From the NCBI RefSeq assembly GCF_024868665.1, contig NC_079904.1:17627866-17691865 (forward strand): 64,000 nt of DNA. The letters are read 5' to 3'. Of this stretch, positions 1 through 12,600 are shown in pieces. The DNA is from Triplophysa rosa (taxonomy: Eukaryota; Chordata; Actinopteri; Cypriniformes; Nemacheilidae). The notes under the pieces are model-generated. The model was not told the DNA's origin, did no database searches, and saw only the letters and a list, made by a program, of their open reading frames with translations. Numbering within the stretch: position 1 is the first letter of the stretch; the number at the start of each line of letters is the position of its first letter. Position numbers and translations under genes: made by a program.

Positions 1-650
1 ATGATTATAAAATTCATAAGTGAGGGTTCCAGGTTAAAGGGTAAAACCTGTGACAGATGAGTCCCAGATGCATTCAGGCCTTCATCCCAAGCCTGTTGAC
101 CTTAATATGATGTTCATAACTGTTACTGTTGCTCAACTGGTAGCCCAAACAAAGTGTAGGTTATGAGTTAAAAACGCATACACAATTACACTCTTAATTA
201 CTTTCGATAAAAGCATCCGTCAAATGCATATATGTTCATCTGTATGTTAGATGTTATCATAAGTTATCCTTGGGATGTTGTCAGGGCACACAGAGCCTCA
301 CATTTTTGCCCTATGTTTATGTGACATAAAGCCGAGAGGGTGAGGAGGTCAAAACATGCCCTACTTCCTCTTCTACAGCTTCCTATAGTACTGGTGCAGC
401 TGATCAATCTTAAACTGTCTTTGACTGCAGAACAAAACTCAAACATCCATGACACAGGCACAAGTGGTTAAGTCAACGCTGTGTTTTTACATGCAATGAG
501 GCAGAAAGCATTCATCATTCCCTATAAGGTATTTACCTACTGTCATTAACACTTCATACACCATGACACAGGTCACACCTGCTGCATATCATGAAGTTCA
601 GAGGTCACATTTACTTCCGAATGCTGCCCATGCCAGAGGATGCTGCAGTT

Positions 651-669
651 TGTGTGTGTGTGTGTGTGT
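651..669. repeat. (GT)n microsatellite
   Basis: Short uninterrupted GT dinucleotide run in the 3' flank of itpa. Confidence 0.9.
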
Positions 670-1681
670 TAACACAAACTTTTACTTTCGAATCAATTAA
701 ACGTGACAGCCCTTTATTCATGCATTTTTAGTAGTAACACATGTGATGACCATCAAACATTATTCTTAGAATATAACTCTAAATACAATAGATAAGGTAA
801 CTAACAGAGGCAACAACAGCATAAACAAAGTCAGCAAACACTAAAACAGTAATCTTTTTTTATTTTATAGTTTATTGGTTTTCCTTACTAGTACAAACAA
901 TAGGTCAAAAAAGTCCACTTACAAATTATTGCAACCTCATCTCGTATATGAATTTGTGTGATGTGAATCGTACAAAGATGTATGATTATTAGCAAAAAGC
1001 AATACTGAGGCCCCTCCCCTAACACACCCCAAAACCTAAAGCAAATCACACTAAAATGTACGAAAGAGATCATACAAATTAGCCACCTCGTGAAACTGTT
1101 ATGAAGTCCTATGAGATTGTGTTGGATATTGTGGTCCATGTAGCTCCATCAATGTAGTATACCTCTGTTTTTTAAGAAGCTCTAGATGTCCGTTTCAGTA
1201 CTGTCCTCTCTTTTTATCCCCGCACCTTTTAAATTGTTTTAACAATGTTTGCAACATTGGATCACCTGCTGTCGTCTAGTCAACATGGCAATAAACACGT
1301 TTTCCCTAAACAGGAACTTTCCGTCTGATTACTCCACCAGACTTTAAAGAGGTGTTACGCCATGAAACATTTAGCAGAAGATGAGGAGCAGAGCTCATGA
1401 TGGGTCTTTGCAAGGTGTTGCAACTGATTATGACCTTTTTAACCGGATTCCTGTATTTTATAGGACAATTTGCTATTAAGGGTCTCAATTACCCACATTA
1501 GTGATCACTTTCTCACCTGTGAACAAGACTGCAGACAAAATATGTTTGCCTCTTTTAAATTGGCTTTGATTAATCACCAAAATCTGCAAAAAATGATTTT
1601 GCAATAGTATGGCATATTGCAGGTCTTTAAACCAACACTGCTACAGTGCTTTAAAGTTTTTGGTAAAAAAGCCCTTTAGGG

Positions 1682-1952
1682 CAGTGGTTCTCAAACGTTT
1701 TCGTTGTAAGCCCCCCTTTGTGTAGAATGCATCGCTTTACAGCCCCCCAAATATAAACGTATAATCTTAAACTCAAATAAAAAAAACATATTCAGTTATA
1801 CAATGCTGGAACATCAATACTTTTGGTTGGCGGTCTTGTTTTTCTGAAGTTTGATTGCATAAAATCTATGATAAATTTCTATATTTCATAAAATACCACA
1901 AAATCTGAGCCCCCCTGGAACCATTTTGGGGCCCCCAGTTTGAGAACCACTG
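1682..1952. mobile_element. hAT-type MITE (CAGTGGTTCTCAAAC termini)
   Basis: The left end CAGTGGTTCTCAAAC is the reverse complement of the right end GTTTGAGAACCACTG. Flanking 8-mers CTTTAGGG (1674-1681) and CTGTAGGA (1953-1960) agree at 6 of 8 positions, as expected for an aged hAT target duplication. There is no transposase ORF, so it is non-autonomous. C-rich and G-rich tracts lie just inside the ends. Confidence 0.85.
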
Positions 1953-3512
1953 CTGTAGGACATCTAAACATTTACTCTGCAAATAGCCAGACAGCCCTAT
2001 AGTTTTGGTAGTCTGACAATGCTTATCAGGCAGCATTAATAATTACAGGATGTGTCCTAAACACTTGTTTCCCCAACCAGACAGACATCCAACAACATTT
2101 TTACACACCCTGAACTTCAGAAGCATTAAACAATGGCATTTCCACACGATTAAGAGTTGAGGAATGTTGTTGTGTATAATTGAGGGTCATCATGGTGTTT
2201 AGTTCTTTAATTTCTTTCTTTCTTTCTTTGTGAAATGCCATTCCTTGATCTTCACGGGCGATCTTAACGCTCCCATAAGCCCAGCAGGAGTTGGGACAGG
2301 GATGCACCCCTTGTTTTGATGTGGTTAAGATAGAGAGTTTGCACAAGGTATAAAATACTGGAGATATTTTCCTCTGTGCTTTGTCACATGCTCGCAGCAG
2401 TTGTTTGTATCCCAACCATTCTGCGCAACCGTGAGGAATTTGAACCTGAGGAGCTTTTAAACATTCTTTCCCTTCACAATGCTGCTACCAAAACCAAGTC
2501 ATCCAGCAAGCGAGGAGGTTGTAAAAAGTCCCTACTGAGTCAAATCCATGGAACAATTTTTGGTATAAAATTTGATTTAAGCAGACACGTAATTACAATC
2601 CACCTCAGGATAATAACTTTAAAGTGTTTGCTTTACAGCCATATAAACATTGTGCAGCTTAGAGACTATATTTCTACAGCACACATGATGAATTTAGCAT
2701 GAGATTGATACGGAGATGGTGAACACATCATACTGCAGTAATTCATAACAGAATGGATCAATGAGGCAGAGAGGAATATAACCTTGAGTATAATATAGTA
2801 TTTACAATATTTGCCTTAGCTATAATTTAATATAATAATGTAACAAAATTAAATCATGATAAACATAATTTTAAACAAAGAAATAGTTTCTTCAAACTAC
2901 TTTTAAAGTAGGAGGAAGTAATGCTGTTTTTTAAATCAGATGCATCCATGCAGGTTACCGAAAAGTTGTCACAGGGGATAAAGGGACAGGAAAAGAGGAG
3001 CGAGTGAATGAATGAGAGAGGATGTGAGAAACAGCAGTGAAAACATTGCCTTTCTGCTATTAATAATGAGAAACACAACAAACAGTAGATGATATAACTA
3101 TATTACAAAGTTACATCCCTCATGCGCTGAGGGCAGATGAACAAACAGGAGGTGTCACAAAACCATCCTCAAGATTTATGACTCTGAATTCCCAGTGTCT
3201 CTGTCCTCAGATTTGCTCTATCACACACACATACGCTGCGCGTTGTGTTTGTATAACCTGAACCAAAAAAATTGCCCAATTTTGATAAAAATAGATTCAG
3301 TTCATATATTTATCATTACTACCTTTACAAATAAGGACAACGCTCATTTTACCAGATTTGGCTCACTTCTACAGTAAGTACAAAGTTGTCCCTAAAAAAT
3401 GAATAAGCATGAAAACACACACAAAATGCAAAGTGTGTGACTGAAATGCTTTCACAATGAAAAATGATCAAGGGAAAAATGTCAATACACTGTGATATTT
3501 ATAAACAAAGCA

Positions 3513-3518
3513 TTTATT
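3513..3518 (-). terminator. itpa: Candidate itpa polyadenylation signal
   Basis: Plus-strand TTTATT, i.e. AATAAA on the minus strand, lies about 115 nt downstream of the itpa stop codon. It is the nearest canonical hexamer and would give a short 3' UTR. Position is the only evidence. Confidence 0.5.
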
Positions 3519-3632
3519 TAAAAACACCAAGAGGACAGAGTATATTTTAAACCGTTTATGACACACATTGGTGCATTTAAAAGACCCAGTGCCTGATGCT
3601 AATGATTGGCTGATTCTCATTCTGAGCTGCAC

Positions 3633-3762
3633 TCAGTCTTGGTGTTTTGTGCGCTTTGTGTCTGGTGCATCGTTTAGTTGGGTGAAGTGCTCAGATAAAG
3701 CTGCCAGGGCTCGGTACCGATGGGAGATGCTGTTCTTCACCTCTTTAGGTAGCTCAGCATAC
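3633..3762 (-). CDS. itpa: itpa exon 8 with stop codon
   Basis: It encodes [20 protein letters not shown], a tail rich in K, R, D and T, and the TGA stop at 3633-3635. Confidence 0.95.
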
Positions 3763-6060
3763 CTGCCCTCACAAACACAGAACACATAATGCATGTTTTT
3801 AATTTCATGTGACAAGATCAACACATTCTTGACAGAATTTCACTCATAAAGAATTGCATAAAGACTTGTATTCCATACAATTATGTTTTATTTTGCAACA
3901 TACATTCGTAGAGTGAGATCACCTGATTTAGAAATATACGTTCGCAAATACTTGGTAATCAAAACAACTTGATTTTATTCTCATATGTCTTGAGATTATC
4001 TTGAATGTGTATACTGGAAGCTTCCATCACCAAAAAACATTCCTTGTGTGTGCAAGCAAGCTTGGCAATAAAGCCATTTCTGATTTGATTTGACCAATAC
4101 TGTCATCTACTGGTAAACATTAGAAGCACCACTGAAAAGTGAGAACACTTACGTTTTATCATGGCCATCAGGCTGAAAACAAGGATCCCACCCAAAATCT
4201 CTTGGGCCTCTGGGCTCAACAATGCAGCCCTAAAAATATTAAAAGGGTTGTTAGAGGAGGGACTCAAAAACTCAGACTTAAATTTAAAACATAGGAAAGC
4301 AAGACTCTTTGATGCTTATGTATGTAATTATGTATTTAGTATATTTTCTACCTATATGTCTTTATTTTACTATTTTGATTAGGTCATAAGTTTATGTATT
4401 TAAAAGGGTATTTCGCCCAAAAATGAAAATTCGGTCATCATTTATTCACCCTCTTGTCATTTTAAAACATTTATGACTGACTTTCTTCTGCAGAGCACAA
4501 AAGGAGATATTTTGAAGAATGTTGGTAACCAAAAACCTATCTTCTTGTGTGCTCTGCAGAAGAAAGTCAGTCATACTGGTCTAAAATGTCAAGGGGGTGA
4601 GTAAATGATGACAGAATTATTGTTTAGGGGTGAACTATCCCTTTAAAGAGGATATGTTTATTTTGCTCTTTTATTACGTGATGAAATGATGGGAAGAAAA
4701 GAGAGAAGATTTGGAATGACTTAAACATGCACTGTCACATGACAACATAATATCTACTAACCGATACAATGAATTATAACATGAGCAAATTATTACTGCT
4801 TATTGCATTTGCTCACCTCGGTTATTCCTCTAAAAAGCTGAACTGGCTCATCTTTCCCAGCACAGAAGGCAAATGTACACAGAGCCCAGGCTGACTTATC
4901 CTCAAAACCTGTCAGCAATTTATGCAGTCCTGCAAAGAGAGTGGTAAAGACAACGCAGCTAAATTTGCTTAATTAATGATGGCTCTGTTCTAATCATATC
5001 TGTAGATATCTGTTTCTATCGATTCAGTTGGTTTTTAAATAGAACTATTGCTTTAATAGATGTGTATTAGCGGAAGTGTCTTACCCTCCGGTTTAAGTTT
5101 ATCCAGGAACCATTTTCTGTAGAGAGAAAAACAACAAAATTAAATCACTTTAATGTGGTATCTTTACCAAAAATGAAAATTCAGTGACTAACTGGCTTAG
5201 CCAGCATTCATTCATTGCATCTTTTGTTCATATAATGAAAGTAAATGGTAACTGAGGCTGTCAGTCCCTAAAACTCTTCAGTCTGAGTACACTTTTCCTT
5301 TAATCCAATGTGCAATATACCTATCCATTGATAGGTAAATAATTAACAATTAACATAGGTGAATAATTTGATTATTAGATCTACAACACAAAAAGTGACT
5401 ATTTACATGTAAGGTCCTGGTAATCCTTCGAGTGCCCTGAAACATAGACAGGTGTCTTCTACCAGCACTGGCCCATCCACCTTAACACAGCAAACACACA
5501 ATGTGGGTGAGACATCAGTCAGGATACATGCAAAAGCAGTGTGCATTTTACATACCTGCCTTGATGCTTCCTGACACTTCTGTATAGAAATGTCATCTGG
5601 TTCTCCCTGATATTCAGGCACTGCAAGAGAAATCATAACCACATTATATATTAGTAAACTGTAACGTTAAGTGTAACTTAGTAGCTGAAATACTTACAGT
5701 CAATCTTCTTGGAAATTAGTTTATAAGGAAACTTGTCACCAAGGATTTGTACTACCTGGAAAACAGTTAGATTACGAAGAATGTCAAATGTGACTAATAA
5801 ATTACTTTGTATACTATTACAGCTAGCGATCAACTATGATTTCGGTATTTTCCGCATATTTAACGTTACATTGCTTTGTGCCACGTGAGAAGATTCATGG
5901 TCCGTTTAGACACACTTGTATATACTCTGTTCATGATTTATAATTCATACTTGTGTGCGTAGATAACTCTTTTGAAACATTCGCTACTCGTTCTCACCTC
6001 TTCTAATTTTTTCGCGTTACCAGTAACAAACACCACAGCTCTGCTGGTCGGTACTGCCAT
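3633..6060 (-). CDS. itpa: Inosine triphosphate pyrophosphatase, complete 8-exon gene
   Basis: ITPase hydrolyses ITP, dITP and XTP to the monophosphates in the cytosol, keeping deaminated purines out of DNA and RNA. The coding exons in transcript order are 5998-6060, 5698-5755, 5556-5620, 5407-5480, 5085-5116, 4817-4929, 4153-4229 and 3633-3762. They total 612 nt, giving 203 aa (human 194). All junctions are GT-AG and keep frame. Visible signatures are [11 protein letters not shown] (residues 11-21), the nucleotide-binding start; [29 protein letters not shown] with the metal/substrate acidic pair; [11 protein letters not shown]; and [10 protein letters not shown] near the C terminus. Pro31 matches human Pro32, the site of the known P32T deficiency allele, so this copy looks intact. 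The C-terminal tail is slightly longer than in human and is basic. The gene is head-to-head with mettl13. Confidence 0.96.
4153..4229 (-). CDS. itpa: itpa exon 7
   Basis: It encodes [20 protein letters not shown] and DGHDKT. The FGWDPCF motif is diagnostic of the HAM1/ITPase family. The donor is GTAAGT. Confidence 0.95.
4400..4646. mobile_element. Angel-like palindromic MITE in itpa intron 6
   Basis: It begins AAAGGGTATTTCGCCC and ends GGGTGAACTATCCCTTTAA, with inverted copies of a GAAGATATTTTGAAGAATGT-type stem inside, so the whole unit can fold on itself. The same family recurs about 11 more times in the window. The family name is from memory of zebrafish repeats. Confidence 0.8.
4817..4929 (-). 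CDS. itpa: itpa exon 6
   Basis: It encodes [19 protein letters not shown] and on to LFRGITE, matching the human block HQLLAGFEDKSAYALCTF through LFRGRT. The donor is GAG|GTGAGC. Confidence 0.94.
5085..5116 (-). CDS. itpa: itpa exon 5 (32 nt)
   Basis: A very short exon encoding [10 protein letters not shown]. It is too short to be found as an ORF, but it is fixed by frame, splice sites and identity to human KWFLEKLKPEG. Confidence 0.93.
5407..5480 (-). CDS. itpa: itpa exon 4
   Basis: It encodes [19 protein letters not shown] and then LPGPY, the most conserved block of the family, with the acidic ED pair. It leaves phase 2. Confidence 0.95.
5556..5620 (-). CDS. itpa: itpa exon 3
   Basis: It encodes [22 protein letters not shown], strongly matching human ITPA. 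The donor is CAG|GTATGT. Confidence 0.95.
5698..5755 (-). CDS. itpa: itpa exon 2
   Basis: It encodes [19 protein letters not shown], including the Pro equivalent to human Pro32. Acceptor CCAG and donor GTAAGT are both clear. It leaves phase 1. Confidence 0.95.
5998..6060 (-). CDS. itpa: itpa exon 1
   Basis: It encodes the start Met and residues 1-21, ending in the [11 protein letters not shown] motif. The donor is GAG|GTGAGA. The ATG is the only in-frame start upstream of the motif and aligns with the human start. Confidence 0.95.
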
Positions 6061-6449
6061 GTTTCGACCTATTTCGAACATTTCGTCACTGTCGGAAAAG
6101 TAAATGTGTGGCACTTTGCATGCGATAATCCAATCACATTCCTCACCTTAAATATTCACCAATCAGTTAACGTTTACACCTCACGTCGGACACGCCTCTT
6201 ACGGGCAGTGGCCAATGGCTGCCCGCGAAACCTCGTCCTTCTCTAAAATCGCTCCGGCTGGGAACCACCAAACGTGTGGGACGCAGAGACGTCAACGTTT
6301 GCTGCTTACAAAATATTTATTTAGTAGAATTTATCAGGAAAACTATCACGTAGTATTTATAGTATTAATAATAGTAAGTGAATAGATTATATTCACTTCT
6401 TAACATCGGGATATAAATACATTTAAGTGGTTTAAAAGACCAGACAAGC
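6061..6449. promoter_or_regulatory. Head-to-head itpa/mettl13 intergenic region, probable bidirectional promoter
   Basis: Only 389 bp separate the two start codons, which face away from each other. Plus-strand CCAAT boxes are at 6130-6134, 6159-6163 and 6212-6216, followed by GC-richer sequence and CACGTC/ACGTGT motifs. No TATA box is evident. Housekeeping-type genes with this spacing commonly share a CCAAT-rich TATA-less promoter; the sharing itself is inferred. Confidence 0.65.
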
Positions 6450-6602
6450 ATGAGTTTATTGCCTCGCACCGCTGAGGAGTTCAGCTCAGCGGACTACTGG
6501 GATCGATTTTTCCGTAAAAGAGGAGAAAAGGCTTTCGAGTGGTATGGAGACTATAACTCACTCTGCGGAATACTGCATAAATACATTAAACCTCGTGATA
6601 AG
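6450..6602 (+). CDS. mettl13: mettl13 exon 1
   Basis: It encodes residues 1-51, including [19 protein letters not shown], the conserved N-terminal signature. The first in-frame ATG is preceded by ACAAGC; human starts at the equivalent position. Confidence 0.95.
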
Positions 6603-9600
6603 GTATCTGTGTTTTTATTTTAGACATTTTTCTGGTGCAATGAATCAGAAAGTTGAAGTTGAAGAGAATGTACGTAACTTACTAAGTTAACTAAAAAGTA
6701 TTTTGCCTTCTCGAGCTCAGTGACTTACAACATTAAGTATAGACGTAAGCAAGCCCCTCGTGGGTAACATCAAAAGAGGAACTGTGTTTGATAGATTTAG
6801 TTAAAAAATAAGTATGCTTGCTTGTCCAAGACAAAGCAATAACTCGAAAAGGCTGCAAACCTTAAAGATGCTTGAGAATGCAACACATGATATTAAGAGC
6901 CAACATTTTTGAAAAAGATACATTGTGAGAAAGTAGTTATTTTGTCTTGTGTAATATGCCATGTATAAATTTGCTTGGGGTTTGCGAACGTAACTCTTTG
7001 CAGCACTTTAACTCTTTGTTTCTGTTGCAGGTGTTGGTGGTGGGTTGCGGTAACTCTGAGCTAAGTGAACAGCTATATGATGTTGGCTACCATCAGCTAA
7101 CCAACATTGACATCAGCGAGACTGTGGTCTCTCACATGATCCAGCGGAACACAGAGCGACGTCCCGATCTGACCTTCCAGCAGGTGGATGCCACTGAGAC
7201 AGGCTTTGAAAATGGGAGCTTTCAGGCAGCCCTGGATAAGGGCACACTTGATGCCATGGCTTCAGAGGAGGAAGGTGCTCTTGCTGGCAGAATGCTGGCA
7301 GAAGTTGGCAGAGTTTTAGCTGTGGGGGGCCGATATGTGTGCATAACTTTAGCACAGGAACATGTTATTAAATTGGCCGTGGAACATTTTGCCCAGGGTT
7401 GGGCTGTACGAATCCACTGCTTGAGTGGACAAACAGAGGACTCTGATTCTTCTTTTGCCCTCCCTGTTTTTGTTCTTGTATGTACCAAATTTCGCCAAGC
7501 ACCTCCGTTTGCAGTGCTGGAATTGTGTGAGGGTGAGGATGGAGCTCCCACTAGGCTTGCATCAGTGCCTGATTTGTTGTCTGCTGTGAAGGAGAGGCAG
7601 GCTTACAATCTGATGCTGCATAAGCTCAGAGGTGGAACAGACGCTAGCAGCACGCCTTCCCTCACATTGTGCCGTGCAGCCACCGGTCGCCCACGATACA
7701 CTCTGACTGTGCAGGACAGCTTGCTTTCTGCCAAGCTACCGCGGAGTAATCACTTTGCCATCTTTATTGGTGAGTGCTTGATTCTTTTGCCTGTTTACAC
7801 AGTAAAAACAATTGTGATGATGAACTAGGGGCTTAAGTACACTCCGCTCACAATTTGATACAATACATAATACTAGGTCCCCAAAATTATAGTATCATGA
7901 TATTTGGAACATTTTAAAAAAGATGCTGAGGTTCAAATAAGAGATTTATTTGCAAAACTTTTTGTTATATAATTAGTATGTAAATAAATTGTGTAGCCTC
8001 ACTCTGTCACTAAAAATAAAACAGGATTTTTAAGAACATTTGTAGAATTAGAAGCACAAGAATAGCATTAAATAAGCAGATGCAGGTCACATGTTGGCAG
8101 CTCAAATATTAGAATTAAACAGACATCATATCATAAAAAAAGTCACTACAATACACATCATAATTGTTTTGTTCCGCAATACATCATACTAAAATGTATT
8201 GTTACACCTATATTAGTAACTAGTATAACTATTTTTAAGTACTACTTACTTACTTTCACTTGGCCTTCTGTAATACTTGATTCTGATTGGTCAGTTGAGA
8301 TGTTGAGCGGTCAAATTTATATAATTATTTAATCATGACCACTAAACGATTTAATTGATGCCTATAACGTACAAGGGCTATTTTCAAATGCCAGTTTGCT
8401 GACTCAAAATGCACTACCCTTCTCATGTTATCGCATCCATACTGTATATCATGTTAATAAAGAATTCTTTTTAAGTTCCTCAGGGCCGTGAGTCTGATTG
8501 GTTATATGGCTCAGCTGAAGGCCGGGCTCAGTTAGCATCCAGCGCAAAATTCAAGCGGTTGGTCATTGTGGCAATGCATAGAGATCAGGAATACGAGGAC
8601 ATGCAGGCTGTCCAATCAGAGCTCTCTCCGATGGTGATGGAACTCGCTCCTCCTGGAATGCCAGCCAATCAACAGGTGAAATCGAATAACTTGCATCTGT
8701 ATTGCTCTTCATCTTCTCTTCATTCCATCAAGCTTTTTCATCTTTTGGTAGGTGCCATTCCTGTCTGTAGGAGGTGATCTGGGGTGGAGAGAAGTCGTTG
8801 GGCGAGGGGTCAGTGCTTTGACTGGAGAATACTCTGTGGAAGATGTCAGAGGAGAGGATGGTCACCTTTATCGCAGGCTGGTCTTTATGAACAATTCCCA
8901 GCTTGTGCAGTCAGAGAGTAGACTCCAGATTACTGCCACAGGTGAGCTTTCAAAAGATATGGATAGAGAATTCCGCCATGTGTGATTTCTGCAATGTTAT
9001 AGAACATTTCTGAAAGGGATAGTTCACCCAAAAAGGACAATTCTGCCATCATTTACTCACCCTCTTGTCATTTCAAACCTTTATGACTTTCTTTCTTCTT
9101 CAGAACACAAAAGAAGATATTTTGAAGAAAGTTGGTAACCAAACAGGACTGGCCCCCATTCACTTCTATTGTATGGACACAAAACCAATGCAAGTGAATG
9201 GGGCCAGTTAACAATAATCTTCAGAACATCTTCTTTTGTGTTCTGCAGAAGAAAGTCATTCGAAATGACAAGAAGGTGAGCAAATTATGATTTTTTTTTT
9301 TAATTTTGTGGTTATTTTACTTTAAGATTAATTTTAGTGTTTTGACTCATTTGCCAGCTTCTGCTAATAAAAATAAGAACAGGAAAAAGTCCAAGGCCTC
9401 TGTTTCTGAGGCCCCTGCTGTAACGGGCGCTAAAACCCGCAGTGTGGACAGAGGTTTTCTCTGCTGTACACATCATGAAGTCATGGTCGCAGGTTTAGCA
9501 ATGCTAGGAACGGATGCATTCAGTAATAAGGGTAAGTAACGTTGAATAAAGGTAACATTGAAAAGTTTAGCGAAAGCTGGAAGAAGAGTTTACATTTTGA

Positions 9601-12600
9601 AAGGGTGGCATTGTTTATATAAGACATACAAGTATGTTAAAATATCAGCTATTTTTGTTTAATAGAATAGTTTACTAAAAAAATATAATTATTAATAAAA
9701 TCATTTATATTACATTCCTTTTTTATATTACATTTAATGTGTACATTCCTTGCTTTCCTCAGCCGAATACAATTTAACTAATAATAAATGAAATCCTGGC
9801 TGTGTCTTGATTTGTAATGAAATTGAATTATGCACTTTTTAAAGCTTCAAATATAGGGCACATCCATCATAAAAGTAATCCATATGTCTCCAGCGGGTTA
9901 ATAAATGTCTTCTGAACCTAAACAATTTGCGAGTAAAAACACTTAATGTTTTGTGCTTATTAAGCCAAGATAGGTCATGTTGGAATTTAAACACGTTTAA
10001 TAAGAGGACTACATTCGTAATGGTAGCACTTCGCTCCATGGTTTTCAACATCGAATATTATGGGTTCTTGGTTGTCTCTTCAAATTTTATTTAGAAAAGA
10101 ATATTGCTGCTGTCCTGTCCTTGTATCTCCATATTTTGTGATTTTTTTTGTTGCCATAAATCATTATTATTAATCATCTCCCTTTATGTTTGTCACTGGG
10201 TTTTGCAAATATCCAACTAAAAAGTATTAAAAAGTGCTTGTCAGTCAACACTAATGACTTAAATCAATTTCTAGACAATATACAACTCCCTTAACACCTG
10301 AACCAGAAGTTGCAATTTTTGGAATTGTAGTAGGAATTTTAAATAAATATCAATCACAAGTTTCACTATGCATGATCCTGGCCAACAAGGCAATTTTACA
10401 GAAATAGAAAAACAAATCAGGGCCGACATTTGAAACTTGGCTTAGAGAATTAGCTAATGTGTTGCCCCTAGAGGAGTTAAGGTATAAACTGACAAACAGA
10501 CCCAAGACATTTAAGAGGATATGGAATCCAATAAAATTATTGATTGGTAACCTTGAGTTATAATTAAAGGAGTCACTAGGTAAGGATACATGCGTGCCCT
10601 GTGTGTTTTGACTGTGTCACGCTTATAGTGTTGAGAAAGTAATCTCATAACATCTAAATATTTGGAATCATATAGATAGAACGCCTTAACTAGTAGCTTT
10701 TTGGGTTCTTGGGATAGTTCTGCGAGAGAGATGTTCCGACTTCCCTGTGTAGGTTGTATTTAATTATTGTTTATTATCATTATTATTATCATTATTATTA
10801 TTATCCTTTTTTTTGTATGTCCAATCACTGGTATGTTTAGACACGAAAATGTTATGTTTTGCACTAGTATGGGTGTATGAGTATGGTGTAATTTGTGAAC
10901 AATATAAAAATCGGTATATTTAATGTATGATTGTAGGTTCCCAACTCAAAATGCTTATGTATTTAGTTATTATTATTATTCTTTACATTTATGTGTATTA
11001 ATATATATACTTTTTTTCTAATTGTAAAACGCCTATTCTGGATGTTGGATGCTCTTGTTTTTGTGTTTTTTTGGAAAAAGAAATACCAGGGTTTGACCGA
11101 ACCACGATGTCCCCGCCCACATGGCCTTGGTTACATCACCAGAAATGAAAAGGTGTTTGAGAGGTGGATGCGTAGCGTAGGCCGGTACTGCGTGCCAGGT
11201 GAGCACACATGCTGTACATGAGAGAGGTTATTTTATTTAAGACTTTAGAGCAAGACTTTTCCTTTCGCTGACGTACTGAGGAGATGAATCAGAAGGGTTT
11301 AACCCGTTCACGGGCGACAGGAACAGGAAGGACGCCCGGCGATGACAGCATCTGTTGTCTGATTCTTCAGATGGGCTCGTGTTACTGCCGGTTTATATAA
11401 TGCTCACACGAGACACAACGAGCCGCCACAGCGCCAAACCAAAACAGCATCAGCGATTGATGCTGTGAAATTGGGACGAAAACATGTCAAAGGTTATTTT
11501 TATGCCACGTTTCATACATGACATCTACAGCACTGTAAATGTCCACACGCCAGAGTTGAAAACATTTGAAAAGTTTTGAGTTTTAAACTAAGAAGGAGGA
11601 AAATACACACATTACATGGATTTTGGAAAGGCATAGGACTTCAGAAAGTGTGGCAACATGTTATTTAGCGTGTTTCAAAGTGGTTGAAAGTCAATCATTT
11701 GTTATTGTGCTTGGACCGTGATGAATGTTTGACACAAAAGTGCACTGGTAATGCAGAAATGAGTTTCTTTAACAAAGATTTCCGTGTTGAAGATAGATGT
11801 GATGTTGCCCTAACATCAGTGTGGATCCACTGTCAGAACATCTTACCTTCATACAGATGCACTCAAACAAACCCTTCTATCCACTAACTCTCTCTGTGTG
11901 AGTCATCTGCTCCTCTCATCCCTGCAGGTGCTTCAACGCTGCCTATTTCATCCTTTCATCTTCTAGAGGGTTTTTAAACATCTCCTATTATGAGAAATCA
12001 TATTTTCCTTGATGCTTTGAGATAAAAGTCCTATAATAAATAAGTATTGCAATGTCTATAATTCAGGACAGAAGTGGGATCTATCCAGTCACACACGTCT
12101 ACAATTTATGATTATATAGGAGCACAGACCTTTTATTTGATATACTTTGTTATTTCTGGGCTTTTTACTTTTACTCAATATGGGTCAAAACTCAGAAGTA
12201 GGCGTACAACAAAACACAGAACATATACTTTACATCACAAGGAGAACAACAAAAAAAGCCAAACATCCACAAAATGAACAAGGAGTTATGCTGCCTTCAC
12301 GTGCTCTCGGAAATTCAATAATCCCAATTTCAACCCGGAAGTAACGTATGGATTTAGCAACATTAAAATGTTAATGTTACTAATGATGTAGTAGCATTAA
12401 AACATTACAAGTATCTGCTAACATGTTCCGTGAATCATTTCCAGGTTGAAGTGGAAATACACACAAGGCGAGCTAAACAAGATACAGGTGGGACTAATCC
12501 ACAACTGTCATGATTTCTAGGAAAGAACCCAAGTGCAGGCAGCGGTGAAGGGGTTAATAAAATAATGTATTAAACAAAACAAAACAAAACACCCACAATG

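Larger units (their letters stand above)
1..3632. other. Intergenic region, 3' flank of itpa
   Basis: No gene is recognised here. The stretch is AT-rich, with a short GT run at 651-669 and one hAT-type MITE (listed separately). An open plus-strand stretch near 2376-2560 has an acidic, protein-like composition but no recognisable family and no clear splice donor, so it is not called as a gene. Confidence 0.6.

Noticed and set aside
6947..7030. In-frame upstream extension of mettl13 exon 2
   Set aside because: The open frame before 7,031 is intron; a TTGCAG acceptor and homology place the exon start at VLVVGCG.
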